16,701 bases of DNA from Phoronis ovalis. Its lineage: Eukaryota > Phoronida > Phoronidae. The position numbers were made by a program, and so were the translations under genes. Under the pieces are notes generated by a model. That model did not search any database. It was given only the letters and a program-made list of their open reading frames with translations, and had not been told where the DNA came from. The stretch is taken from NCBI GenBank assembly GCA_028565635.1, contig JAOXYB010023081.1, forward strand, positions 1 to 16,701. Direction: 5' to 3'. Below are positions 8,295 through 16,630 of this stretch, piece after piece (positions within the stretch are counted from its first letter, which is position 1; every line of letters begins with the position of its first letter).

Positions 8295-8310
8295 CCTTTT
8301 ACTATTACAT

Positions 8311-9857
8311 AGTGATGGGAATAGCAACCTGTTTTGTTCAATTTTTCAGTATTTTAATGATTAACTGATCTTTGGCTTTCATTTATTGCTAGCTACATGT
8401 ATACTGTATGTTCTATTGTTGTTAACGACAATTATTTACTGGGCTTCCTGATCAATCAATTCAACAAAATATAATTTAATAAAGTAAGTAAAAATAGGTG
8501 ACAGTATTAACTAGCAGATATTAATTTTAAAATTAACATGAAACATTTAAAAAAAAAATTAAAAAGCATAGAATCATGTTTTTAAAGAATCTTTAAACCG
8601 TTACAGATTGCAAAAAATGGATTGAAAAAACATCAGACGATCGCGATCCCTTGAACATGGCAGCTCGCAGCTTATTTCCTGTACCCATATTGTAAAACCA
8701 TATGTTATTAATATTAGTTTTATACATTTTCAAGATCGAGATTTGATCATAAATTGGTAATCAAATGAGAAAGCAATAAAGGCTACAGTTTAACAGCAAT
8801 TGTAACCATTTACTGGTTTAGTTTTAGACCCTCGTTACTTTTTAAATAATCCGCATTATATGTATTTCACAGAAAATAAATATTTTCTGAAACTTTACCA
8901 TTCACGCTACGTCGTGGTGATTTTTTAAAGACACATTTAACTGCAACGTTTGAAATTTACGTTTTATGACACCCTAGATCTAAAGACATCGTACTAGGAA
9001 ATCCAGCTTAACTAAATTCGAGCTAACTGCGACATTAAGAAGTACACAATGCTTCTATTATTTATCATGGCCAGATTGTAAATACCGTGATTAATCAATG
9101 AATTATTAATGTTTGAAAAAGTTTGTTAAAAAACTAAATTGATTATATAACCAAACTCCCTGGTATAACTGGCCGTCAGAAAGTATGGAAGTATCGTTTA
9201 CTTGCTAAAAATATAATTAGCACGCATTTTGATCTAACGGGTTTTCACATAGGGTGTGTGCCTAATGCTTTGTATAGGGTGTCATTAAACTCTAATTAAA
9301 TTTCAGACATTGCACTCAATAGTTTAACTATTCCAATATGACATAGGTTGTATATTGATGTTTCATAAAATCTCTAATTTGTGTGAAAAAATATGTAATG
9401 CGGATTATCGATGGATTTTTATCTAAACATGCAAGAGGGTATAGCTTAGTCTTAAAGGCACAGCTTACTATGTATGCATGGCTAAGCATGTGTGATACTT
9501 CTAGTTGATATCGGTTTAAATTATTTCATGGAATTGGTCGCGTGTACGCGAAATGGTGGATTCAATGTACATATCCCCGCTTTTCTATTCTTGGGAGCAA
9601 AACAGTTCATAGAGTGTAATCTAAGTAGCCCCTTAACAATATTATTTTAATCAATGTTACATAAATTTTATTATGGAATGAATAGTGGCTTGCAAATAAT
9701 GATGCTTTGGAGTTTAATATTTTCATGAAATAAAATGCAGTTAAAATTTCGTTTTTTCTAACTATCTAAATTCATCATATTAAAAAGTTCAAAATGCAAA
9801 AAGTAAACAAGTTGGTGCTTGAACACAATGTATGCTTATCCTTGTTAATATATGTAC
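8311..9857. other. AT-rich intronic DNA between the array and exon B
   Basis: No open frame, splice-bounded exon or long repeat that I can support over about 1.5 kb. If the minus-strand gene model is right, this belongs to its intron. Confidence 0.4.
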
Positions 9858-10078
9858 CTCTAGGAGCAGGTTTACATGATCCTGTGTACTCTTCTGTTAG
9901 AACAATGTCAATCCCTTCACCATAGAATCCTAGTTCACATGGTTTACAAAATGCAAACTCAAATCCGAGTCCTTTATCCATGCATTCAAATCCGTGTCCA
10001 TTCATTCCCGAACCAATATTTCCTTCGACGGTTATTGTAAACTCTAAATGCATCATAGTGGATTCTTGCAAGCATATC
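9858..10078 (-). CDS. exon B of the cysteine-rich extracellular protein
   Basis: A polypyrimidine acceptor (TTTGTATTTCAG) precedes base 10078 and the donor GTACAT follows 9858. The exon is 221 nt, entering in phase 2 and leaving in phase 1. It encodes CLQESTMMHLEFTITVEGN, GHGFECMDKGLGFEF, then FCKPCELGFYGEGID and CKPAPRG. The C-x2-C-x-LGFYGEG block and the C-x-PAPRG end resemble GCC2/GCC3 modules, although the usual CP before RG is AP, so one cysteine is lost. Phase 1 output fits exon C (6005-6188), giving PRG-GFYQNK across the junction. Phase 2 input fits exon A (14075-14132), giving a tryptophan codon TG+G. Three exons chaining by phase, all on the same strand and spliced at plausible sites, argue for a real gene or a recent relic. 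The specific gene is not recognised. Confidence 0.78.
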
Positions 10079-11068
10079 CTGAAATACAAATACATACCTG
10101 CTCATATATCGATATTTATTTCGATGCATAATTGTTTTAGGTGACTGTTAATAACATCGTTGTATTGGATTTCGTGCGCTTTTGCATCATTCCCTTATAA
10201 TGTTTTTGCCGATCACTATTTTCAGGTAAAGATGTATAAAACGATTAGTGAGGCGTGTAATGGACGTATAATTATTTCAGTTACAGGGATTTCCTGCGTC
10301 GTTTTTAATTTTAGAATAACACATGCACGAATGAAGATGTGCGTGTGCACTGGATAGTAATAGCACGCGCGTCGTAAATGATGTATCTTTCTTTATTGAA
10401 ATAAAGGAATTATACAACATTGCCACAGTGAAGCCATATTGTCAGTCAACCGTGCGTTTTAAGCAGTTGGGTTTGCCTTTCAAGAGATAAGTCACCTGAT
10501 GCGAATTCCATCACTCAATAAATAAGGATGATGGTTTCTACTCCATCTTCAATAAGTATGGCTGATGGTATCCTCTGCAATGATTCTATGCTGTACAGAA
10601 TATTTTCTAAGGCAATAATACTATGATGTATTTGATCCCTGTATTTATATGCTCAAATATATGCTTCCTGTAACTAGGTTCAAATATATGCTTCACTATT
10701 ATATTTAGGGAAGGATTAAGTCTAGGGTTAGGGTAAGGTTAATATCATTTTGAATTATTAGTGCAGATACGTGACAAAAGGGATAACAAATAAGTGGTCA
10801 ACATCTCAAGACTTCGTGGCTTAGTGGTTAATGCGATTGATTTTTCATTGTTTTCAGATTTCAGATACCATTAGTGCAAGGAGCCTTCTTGATTACTTAG
10901 AATATGAGTTTTTCTCTTGCAGGTATCATAAGACTGGGTTTACTACAGACTTTCGAAATAAATACAAAGAGTAACAACAATATTTTTTTAAAAAGTGTTA
11001 AAAGTAAGCCATCACCAATTCTCATGCGACTATTGTTGATGGTATCGCATAAGTAGGAATGGGGTCCG
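10079..11068. other. non-coding stretch with two short direct repeats
   Basis: TCAATAAATAAGGATGATGG at 10515 recurs with changes at 10549 (34-base step). TCAAATATATGCTTC occurs at 10653-10667 and 10680-10694. A short TAGGGTTAGGG stretch near 10725 resembles telomere repeat. A tRNA-like A box (TGGCTTAGTGG, near 10818) has no matching B box. No gene is seen; it would be intron of the minus-strand gene. Confidence 0.45.
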
Positions 11069-11109
11069 TTGAGCGTATTCCGGTAGACGGCGCTACCAAA
11101 GGTCAAATG
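11069..11109 (+). repeat. left inverted repeat of the ATPase element
   Basis: TTGAGCGT, two bases, TCCGGTAGACGGCG, one base, TAC, then CAAAGGTCA and ATG. The partner on the minus strand at 13741-13790 has the same words in the same order with three mismatches and an insertion of about nine bases. Confidence 0.8.
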
Positions 11110-11313
11110 AGGAGGAGGAGGTGGTGGTGGTGGCATTGGTGAATAACAATGCTATGAAGATCTGCTCATCTTCTGTTAAAGTGGCTTTTCTGAACCGTTC
11201 TGCCGCAAGGACATACTTTTGTTGCTTCACTTTATTCGAATCGTTTGCTCTATCCAATATCTATCGAATTCAAACTGCAATAAATCATCCTCTTTTGATG
11301 CATCCTTTTTACT

Positions 11314-11613
11314 TCACAGTTCATATGGACTACGTTCAAATGTTTTATATTTTGGACGTACATCTAGTAAGAGGGGTGATGCATACGATTCCTCGCTGGT
11401 GGAGTACATTTCGGGCGAAGCGTCACCGCTGATTGGATTTCTCCTTCGAAGTTTATATTTCAATCTTGCAATTGTTTCGTGTAGCGCACTTGATGGAAAC
11501 TTTGGAAAGGGTTCTTCTGATATCATTTCTTCATCCTCCTCTTTTCATTCTGACAAACTCGTTTCATCGCTATCTGCAAAGGGTGTGTTAAATTGCTGCA
11601 GATGTTCCTCCAT
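11314..11613 (-). pseudogene. third product of the element: acidic then basic protein, one internal stop
   Basis: An ATG at 11613 starts MEEHLQQFNTPFADSDETS. A TGA at 11545-11547 interrupts the frame, which then continues through KEEDEEMISEEPFPKFPSSA, a basic patch KYKLRRRNPISG and a Ser/Tyr-rich stretch to the stop at 11314. Beyond this, similar composition continues in other frames down to about 11130 (for example AAERFRKATLTEDEQIF), so the original gene was longer. I recognise no domain. The charge pattern and its place after the ATPase suggest a structural or nucleic-acid-associated protein of the element, which is inference only. The plus-strand frames at 11121-11432 and 11219-11632 are shadows. 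Confidence 0.5.
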
Positions 11614-11719
11614 ACTTTTACTTTGGCTATAAGTAGGTGGGTCAGTTAGAGGTTACGTGGTGCTTGTGGTACAGGCGTGTCTAACGTACTTTCCTGTTCT
11701 TGCCAGGTTGTTAACGAAT

Positions 11720-12022
11720 TATGCAGGTTCATCCTCAACTACTTGTCTTATTGGGGTAAAAAGTTCTTGTGGGTCTGCCTGGTATTGTTTAATTCGAATG
11801 TATCCTCGCAATTGTTGCTTGTTTTTGAAGAGTATTTAAATAGTGTTTTTGTTGGTTGTAAATTACTTTTCTTTCTCCGGGTGACAAGTCGTATCTGTTT
11901 AGTGTACGATGCATTTGTGTCTCATGTCTGATTTCGTTCGAGGTTAAATGTTTGGTACCCAGGGTGGATAATAGGGTATCGAGCCATAGCTTACATCTAA
12001 TCCATTGCAAACCGTTTTTCAT
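11720..12022 (-). pseudogene. second product of the element: small basic protein, frameshifted
   Basis: An ATG at 12022 overlaps the last codons of the ATPase frame by 26 bases, as in compact viral-type genomes. The frame gives 77 residues, Lys/Arg/His-rich, with LNRYDLSPGERKVIYNQQKH near the middle, and ends at 11789. At that end a one-base shift opens another frame with RIKQYQADPQELFTPIRQ and VVEDEP down to about 11720, probably the original continuation. No catalytic motif is seen. Its position between ATPase and the acidic product suggests a structural or core role, but this is not shown. Confidence 0.5.
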
Positions 12023-12784
12023 GTGTCATCAGTTCATTCTCCCCAGGAAGAATATTAGTTCTAAGTCTACTGGTCTCCGGAGTGTCTGGTTTGTTATCAA
12101 TTAGTAAATATCAATGAGCTCGCTTGGTTGCATTTTCGTAAAATCTCAGAAATTTGTCAGGAGTTCTCGGGTACATTTGCCTTGCTAAAACAGCAATCTG
12201 TTGCTGATCGCGAGAATTATTGAATAATACCATGTAGTGGGTGTTTAAATTAATTGTTCTATTCTCTTTACCTTGATAATACAAGTTCTGTATTAAAAGA
12301 ATGACGGAAATATTGCGATGACGACTTCATCTAGTAAAAAGAGTGGAGATGCGCTTATCATTCCCTGTTTCTATCACTAGATCATCAATGACTACGAGAT
12401 TATTTTGCCGAGGATCAAAATAACTGTCTTCTTCAATATTGTATGGTATTCCTTTAATGAAAGTAATGTTAGGTATGCTTCGTTGCATCTGTTCGTAGGA
12501 AATCTGCCATTGAGAATAGTACCACTCGATCCTCTGAGGTGCTGGTTTAATAGTCTCTTGCGCATGTGTTAACAACTTCTGTACCCATACAATTTTACCG
12601 AACCCCGTTACTCCGGCTACAATCAGCATGTGAAAGGATGGCGTAAATTAGCACAGTCATCCTTGTTCTGACTTAATACTGCTGGTTCAGTAATAAATGG
12701 TGCTTGATTTCGATCGTGTACCTTGTAATGGCTTGTCAGGTTATCCTTTCCAGTGAACACATTTTCACATCTATCACATTGAAA
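11997..12784 (-). pseudogene. C2H2 zinc finger plus packaging-type P-loop ATPase (A32/FtsK-HerA-like), broken
   Basis: From 12784 one frame gives a textbook C2H2 finger: FQCDRCENVF, then HYKVH, spacing C-x2-C-x12-H-x3-H. It stays open to 12623. A one-base shift near 12627 moves to the frame 12629-12327, which holds the P-loop GVTGFGKI, an RIEWYYSQWQ block and Walker B NNLVVIDDL. A TGA at 12327-12329 interrupts LFTR-SRHRNISVI. The frame then goes on with LLIQNLYYQGK (sensor-like Q/N), THYMVLFNNSRDQQQI and ARQMYPRTPDKFLRFY, has another TGA at 12111-12113, and ends with LRTNILPGE at about 11997. The P-loop has Ile where Ser or Thr binds magnesium, so it would not work even if the frame were whole. 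In its family such an ATPase pumps DNA into capsids. Subfamily is inferred from motifs. Confidence 0.75.
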
Positions 12785-12802
12785 TTACATGTTGATATAT
12801 CA

Positions 12803-13006
12803 GAGTTGTCCGTTGGAATGAATAAAAACACAAACTGAACATTTATTTATAGCAAAAATACCGCTTATGACAATTAATATAATGTCGCCAACACCACCAC
12901 CTCCGCCGCCTCCTCCTCCTCCTGCGCCGCCGCCTCTTCCTCCGCCTCTTCCTCCGCCTCCTCCGGTGTAGGCCGTAGATACGTATAGTAAGAATAAAAC
13001 ATTTAC
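12803..13006 (-). other. glycine-rich open frame followed by a hydrophobic segment
   Basis: On the minus strand a 68-codon stretch has no stop. It starts hydrophobic (NVLFLLLYVSTAYT), continues as a Gly/Arg-rich run over the 12884-12966 repeat, and then has VGDIILIVISGIFAI, long enough to cross a membrane. No ATG precedes the glycine run. The next frame downstream, in register after a TGA, is the zinc finger. It could be a small membrane protein of the element or a chance reading of a GGA/GGC microsatellite. Confidence 0.3.
12884..12966. repeat. CCT/CCG trinucleotide-rich GC island
   Basis: The plus strand is a degenerate mix of CCA, CCT and CCG with CTTCCTCCG steps. A similar GGA/GGT tract lies at 11110-11134, just inside the left inverted repeat. 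Confidence 0.85.
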
Positions 13007-13159
13007 TTAAGCACTGTAATAAAAAAAAACATAATGTATGACAAAAGCCATAGAATCATTATACCTTATTGCGCTAATAAAGTCATGTATATTCACTGGA
13101 TGGAAATCTTTGCAAGTTATCATTTACTGCTATATAACACTTATCACATCCTGTAATTA

Positions 13160-13545
13160 TGAGTGATGATTGGTCAACATACAAAATATGTCTTAACGTT
13201 AACATCATACTTGTCCAGTCTTGCCTATAACCATTGCCGAGTAACAGCTGTTATTCTGTAAATTATCACTGGGGATACTATAGTAATAACGGTGTCATAA
13301 TTTGAAAGATAATGGTGACATTATTGTACATATCAAATTTCAATAATGTAGCATTGATACAACATAAGTTATTGGCAAATTAAGTGGAAATATGATAATA
13401 CTGATGTCATAATTGGATAAAAAATGGTTGTATTACTCTGCATACTAAATTTCAATAAGGAGCCGTTAATACAACATAAGTTATTCTTAAAATAAGAAAT
13501 GGCACCAAAACACGCCACCTGGTGGTAATATGATGTTACTGATAT
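13160..13545. repeat. diverged direct repeat of about 112 bp, two good copies and one partial
   Basis: Copies start at GTCATAATT, at 13294 and 13406. Both contain AAATTTCAATAA and ATACAACATAAGTTATT, then a TAATATGAT-like segment. A partial third copy precedes them (GTTATTCTGTAAATTA near 13250). They lie between the glycine-rich frame and the right inverted repeat. Confidence 0.65.
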
Positions 13546-13652
13546 GTACTTCAAAAAAACCATAGCAACACTTAAATTACGAATCACATTTCATTGTTCT
13601 AGCTTTAATGTAACGGAAATTATAAACAATTGAAAAATTGGCACCAAAATCC

Positions 13653-13694
13653 AACGGTTTTTAAAACCGTCATAATATGTGCGAGAAAACCGTT
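13653..13694. repeat. AACGGTTTT iterations near the right element end
   Basis: AACGGTTTTTAAAACCGT (13653-13670) is a near-palindrome. A further AAAACCGTT follows at 13686-13694. Confidence 0.5.
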
Positions 13695-13740
13695 AAAATT
13701 GGCGGGTATTAAAATGTTTCCGTTTGCGCAAAGATCGTGA

Positions 13741-13790
13741 CATATGACCTTTGACCGCTATAGTACCGCCGTCTACCGGATGACGCTCAA
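13741..13790 (-). repeat. right inverted repeat of the ATPase element
   Basis: On the minus strand it reads TTGAGCGT, then TCCGGTAGACGGCG, TAC and CAAAGGTCA, matching 11069-11109. Weaker resemblance (CTACT at the same distance) continues about 17 bases outside both, so the true termini may lie slightly further out. Confidence 0.8.
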
Positions 13791-14074
13791 AGGGCTAGAT
13801 ATCTACTCGCATATGTTATATAGAATATATTTTAATATTTAAGACCTTACTTTTGGATGATGGCGATCAGCCCATCAACCATCATGAGGCAAATTAGTGC
13901 ATGAAAGCGATAAGCACGGAGGATAAGAACCCCGAGATTTCTTTAAGTATATCTCTCACGTTATTGACATGATTTATAAAATCCAATTTCACATTTCGGT
14001 GCATTTAGGTAATCCTCTAAGTCTCCTTAGTTACATTAGTTTAGTAAACTTATTTTAAGAAAAAAGTAATTTAC

Positions 14075-14132
14075 CAATCCTTGTAGAGAGCACCATGTTG
14101 ATCAAATGTCGAGCCATATTGAGGAGTTGTCG
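14075..14132 (-). CDS. exon A, 58-nt coding exon of the cysteine-rich gene
   Basis: On the minus strand ATATCATTTTTAG precedes 14132 and the donor GTAAAT follows 14075. The exon is 58 nt: it enters in phase 1 and leaves in phase 2. It encodes TTPQYGSTFDQHGALYKD plus the first two bases of a codon that exon B completes as tryptophan. The exon is too short for ORF scans. Support comes from the clean splice sites, a composition unlike the AT-rich surroundings, and the phase match to exon B at 10078. The intervening intron would be 4 kb and contain the ATPase element. I do not know the domain. It might be a chance exon, or belong to a different minus-strand gene. Confidence 0.5.
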
Positions 14133-14957
14133 CTAAAAATGATATCTTCAACATTATCGCCACTATTCTGTACGTTAATAGCACATTACAGCATTTTCGT
14201 TGTTTGGCTTTCTTACTGTTTGAAATTACTTGTACTCGAAATATTATAAAAGCTTATCCACGTTACATGACTATACCAAATTGAAAAAACAATTGTAGCT
14301 CACTCTTATGTAAAAAACGGAGGCATACAAATGTCTTCAAATATGCGGTAAATGATGCACATTTTAAAATAAGTAACCATTCTTACAGCAACAATTTGTA
14401 AAACGTTAATTATTTACCACACCTCTAGTCATATATCGTATATTGATCTATTGTTTATATTCATATGCTGCGGGGCTAGCCAAAGGGTTACGGTTATAGT
14501 TGATTTTTTACCGTGAAGAAGATCGGGATAAGGGGATTATGCTTTATTCAAAAATTACAATCGTACTCTGGTGTTCCCCGTCCGTACTCTGGCCATACTA
14601 AATTAAGTTTATAATTACTGCTACTGTACGCTTTCAAGAAGTGAGCGATACCCCATACTATGTTATGAATATTTTTTTAAAATCAAAATAGTAACTTCCG
14701 TTATATACACCAATTTGGTGTTTAGGGACACTGTTTTAAAACATTTAGTAATAGACAATCAAAGATTATTTTCGACATTAGCAATGTCGCCATAACAAAT
14801 TATGAGAGTATCGTTAATTTTTAAAAACGCGCAATGACACCGGTGTAGCAGTTTTCTAAGACCCCATGTTGTAGCTAATCCATGGTGACTAGAATTTGGT
14901 TCCTGATGACTCCCTTCATCCATATCCTGGATTTACAAGACCCTCCCTGGAAATAAA
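14133..14957. other. AT-rich non-coding stretch upstream of exon A
   Basis: I found no earlier exon of the minus-strand gene here. CGTACTCTGG occurs twice within 20 bases near 14563 and 14582. Nothing else can be supported. Confidence 0.4.
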
Positions 14958-15110
14958 CGACTCCCTTGGAGTCGCTTATTGCCAGCAGTAAGTAAGTCCC
15001 AGGAGTCATCTTCTGCCAGCAATGAATGACTCCCAGGACTCATTTACTACCAGCAGTGAAAAGGCCCATAGGAGTCACTTACTGCTAGCCGTACCATTAT
15101 GACTCCCTCG
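14958..15110. repeat. 35-bp minisatellite with a palindrome in each unit
   Basis: Units begin near 14958, 14993, 15027, 15062 and 15098. Each has a GACTCC-x-GGAGTC type core (GACTCCCTTGGAGTC in the first) followed by a CTTACTGCCAGCAGTGAA-like segment. Copies are diverged, and the last has only the first half of the core. Confidence 0.85.
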
Positions 15111-15145
15111 ACAAAATTAAGTAGTGTCCCCCAGTGACTCGCTCT

Positions 15146-15170
15146 GATGACTCCTTTCAAAGGGGTCATC
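15146..15170. repeat. 25-base near-perfect palindrome
   Basis: GATGACTCCTTT and AAAGGGGTCATC pair with one mismatch around a single C. It uses the same GACTCC word as the minisatellite beside it. Confidence 0.75.
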
Positions 15171-15599
15171 AGGTGGGAGTCATTAACGTCCAGCTAAGTG
15201 ATGCAGGTATGATGGTACAGTGAGTTAATTAGTCAAGTGTTAAGTTATTAGACAACTAGAAATATAAAATAAAAACTTAGTAGATATCAACCATGAAGTA
15301 AAAAAGCAGCCGCGAAGCCGATGCTATACAAGTAGCATAAACGATAACATAAACGAATCAACAACAGAAAATTATAAGCGCGTGCAAATTAACATACCGT
15401 ATAAATACTATTTCTAAGATTTTACTTTTTAGAGCGATTCGTAATAAGTCAACACATCATTTTGCTTGTATATAAGTGTTTTGGGGTAATTGGATCAAGC
15501 ACATGTAATAAAAGACAATATAAACATCATTAACAGACCGTTACGTTACAACTGATCACTTGTATAATCACTGTACGTTTTTACAATTTTACAATCAAT
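15171..15599. other. non-coding stretch
   Basis: AT-rich, no supported gene or repeat. Confidence 0.4.
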
Positions 15600-15705
15600 T
15601 CAGGCTAATATTCTTCTATATTCTGATTCGATAAGGAAGGTTGCACGGGAGATCATTCTATGGTTCTTAAAGTCCGACATTTCGACAGCATCAATCATCA
15701 GTCCT
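15600..15705 (-). CDS. possible small exon with a 32-codon frame
   Basis: An acceptor TTTCTTTTCAG ends at 15706 on the minus strand. The exon then carries an ATG at 15698 and 32 codons, beginning MIDAVEMSDFKNHRMISR and ending ESEYRRILA, to a TGA at 15600. The residue mix (acidic, basic and aliphatic in balance) looks coding. With the candidate exon ending at 16522, the in-frame codon upstream is a TAG, so translation would have to begin at 15698 and the protein would be very small. No usable donor precedes the stop. It may be a small ORF gene, the last exon of a longer gene, or chance. Confidence 0.3.
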
Positions 15706-16521
15706 CTGAAAAGAAAACTAATATATTATTTATAATTTGACATCTTTCCTGTTTTTACGCACAATATGAGTCGATGTTTAACTATTTTAACATTATATTG
15801 GTTATGACCCTACGACAGGCCACAGATCACCATAATAGGGTCATTTACCCAGGACTAGTTTGGAACCATCATATCCTATGCAAGTATTTTTTTCTTCCTC
15901 AAGCCGTTTTCCGGTATTCCATTTGTTTGAAGATGTAACTTGTGATTTATATACCGTAGATCCCACGAGCATTATAATTTTGTATTAAAACTAAACTCAA
16001 TGAATTTGATCGTAAGTAAATTTCTGATTAACCCCACACAAAGCATAACCAAAACGAATGTGAATGCGTAATTGTTGCATTAACCACAAAACACGTAGTC
16101 TGAGAACACAACAAACGGTTAGGTTTATGTATTATGGACTATACATATATGTAGGATCACGTATCTTGGACTGCATGGGGAGGAGCTAATCCTGTATCCA
16201 TTACTTTACTACTTCCTATCCATATTGTTACATGTATCTTCCCAATACACACTAAAATACGTCAAGGTATTTACTTTGCTAAATAATTTCAAAAAGCTAT
16301 GTCGTATAATAAAATTTCAAAAACAAAAGCGTAGACTAATAATTTGTGTACTGCCATGTCTAGTCTTAATAATAGATATCTGATATCGGGCCTATTATAA
16401 GAACTAGTAGGCAAAGTTAAACAGTCAAAACTGTAGTGTGGATTTCAAAAAATTATACTATACATGCTGTAGTTTTGCAAAAGAACAAATCTTACATGCG
16501 TGCAGATAAATAAAATCATAC
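15706..16521 (-). other. putative intron or intergenic DNA
   Basis: It would be an 816-bp intron (donor GTATGA, acceptor TTTCTTTTCAG). It contains a small inverted repeat at 16365-16401 (CTTAATAATAG / CTATTATAAG) and no supported coding frame. Confidence 0.3.
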
Positions 16522-16620
16522 CTTGCAGTTTTGTCTTCCCTTCTCTTCTAGCTTCGTTTATTTACTTTGTTTATTCATCGGAAAGGAAATCTCGTCTCAA
16601 CGAAAGCGCGCACACTACAT
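16522..16620 (-). other. possible 5' non-coding exon
   Basis: Less AT-rich than its surroundings on the minus strand, ending ACTGCAAG before GTATGA at 16521. It has stops in the frame that would lead to the 15698 ATG, so it would be 5' UTR. The start is not defined and there is no clear TATA box. Confidence 0.2.
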
Positions 16621-16630
16621 AATTACGTAC

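Larger units (their letters stand above)
6411..8310 (+). repeat. higher-order tandem array, five units in A-B-A-B-A order
   Basis: Each unit opens with TCGAAGATTC or a close variant: 6411, 6733, 7154, 7479 and 7939 (TCAAAGATTC). Unit lengths are about 322, 421, 325, 460 and 350. The two long units (6733 and 7479) hold an extra internal part-copy joined by GCGAGCTAACAT, so the real period is a two-unit block of 743 and then 785 bases. Shared parts in order are TTTGACCTACTT, TCAAGGTCA, a GGCCTAATACGCCCACC block, CATCGCTTCGTCTTTCCC, CAACGTAACGTGCACTCTCG, ACAAACATGGCCGCC with inverted CGGCCAT, and a CTGTATTTACC...GCGCGACAAAGAAAG box. Copies differ by many substitutions, so the array is old. Frames on both strands cross it, for example 6499-6756, 7197-7502 and 8085-8312 (+), and none is a convincing gene. 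Confidence 0.9.
11069..13790 (-). mobile_element. 2.7-kb virus-like DNA element, decayed, bounded by inverted repeats
   Basis: Inverted repeats at 11069-11109 and 13741-13790 enclose a set of minus-strand frames: a glycine-rich hydrophobic frame (12803-13006), a C2H2 finger plus packaging-type ATPase (11997-12784), a basic product (11720-12022) and an acidic product (11314-11613). The order finger-ATPase-small proteins on one strand suggests a derivative of a Polinton/adintovirus-like or related large DNA element. There is no polymerase, integrase, protease or recognisable capsid, and the length is far below the 15-20 kb of intact Polintons. It is therefore either an internally deleted copy or a small element that moves with help from others. 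Many stops and frameshifts show that it is dead. It lies in the intron between exons A and B. The exact ends and target duplication are not resolved. Confidence 0.6.

Noticed and set aside
6411-8310. CRISPR-like or gene-cluster reading of the repeats
   Set aside because: Units are long, diverged and directly abutting, with no spacers, in a eukaryotic setting.
10706-10745. Telomere-like TAGGGTTAGGG stretch
   Set aside because: Fewer than three units, degenerate; it does not indicate a chromosome end.
10801-10880. tRNA-like A box (TGGCTTAGTGG) suggesting a SINE
   Set aside because: No B box (GGTTCGA-like) at the expected distance, no tail and no defined ends.
11121-11931. Plus-strand frames of 60 to 137 codons opposite the element products
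   Set aside because: They are antisense shadows; the recognisable motifs and charge patterns are on the minus strand.
15811-15845. TGACCCTA / TAGGGTCA inverted pair
   Set aside because: Only eight paired bases with a loose spacer and no feature nearby; expected by chance in a window of this size.
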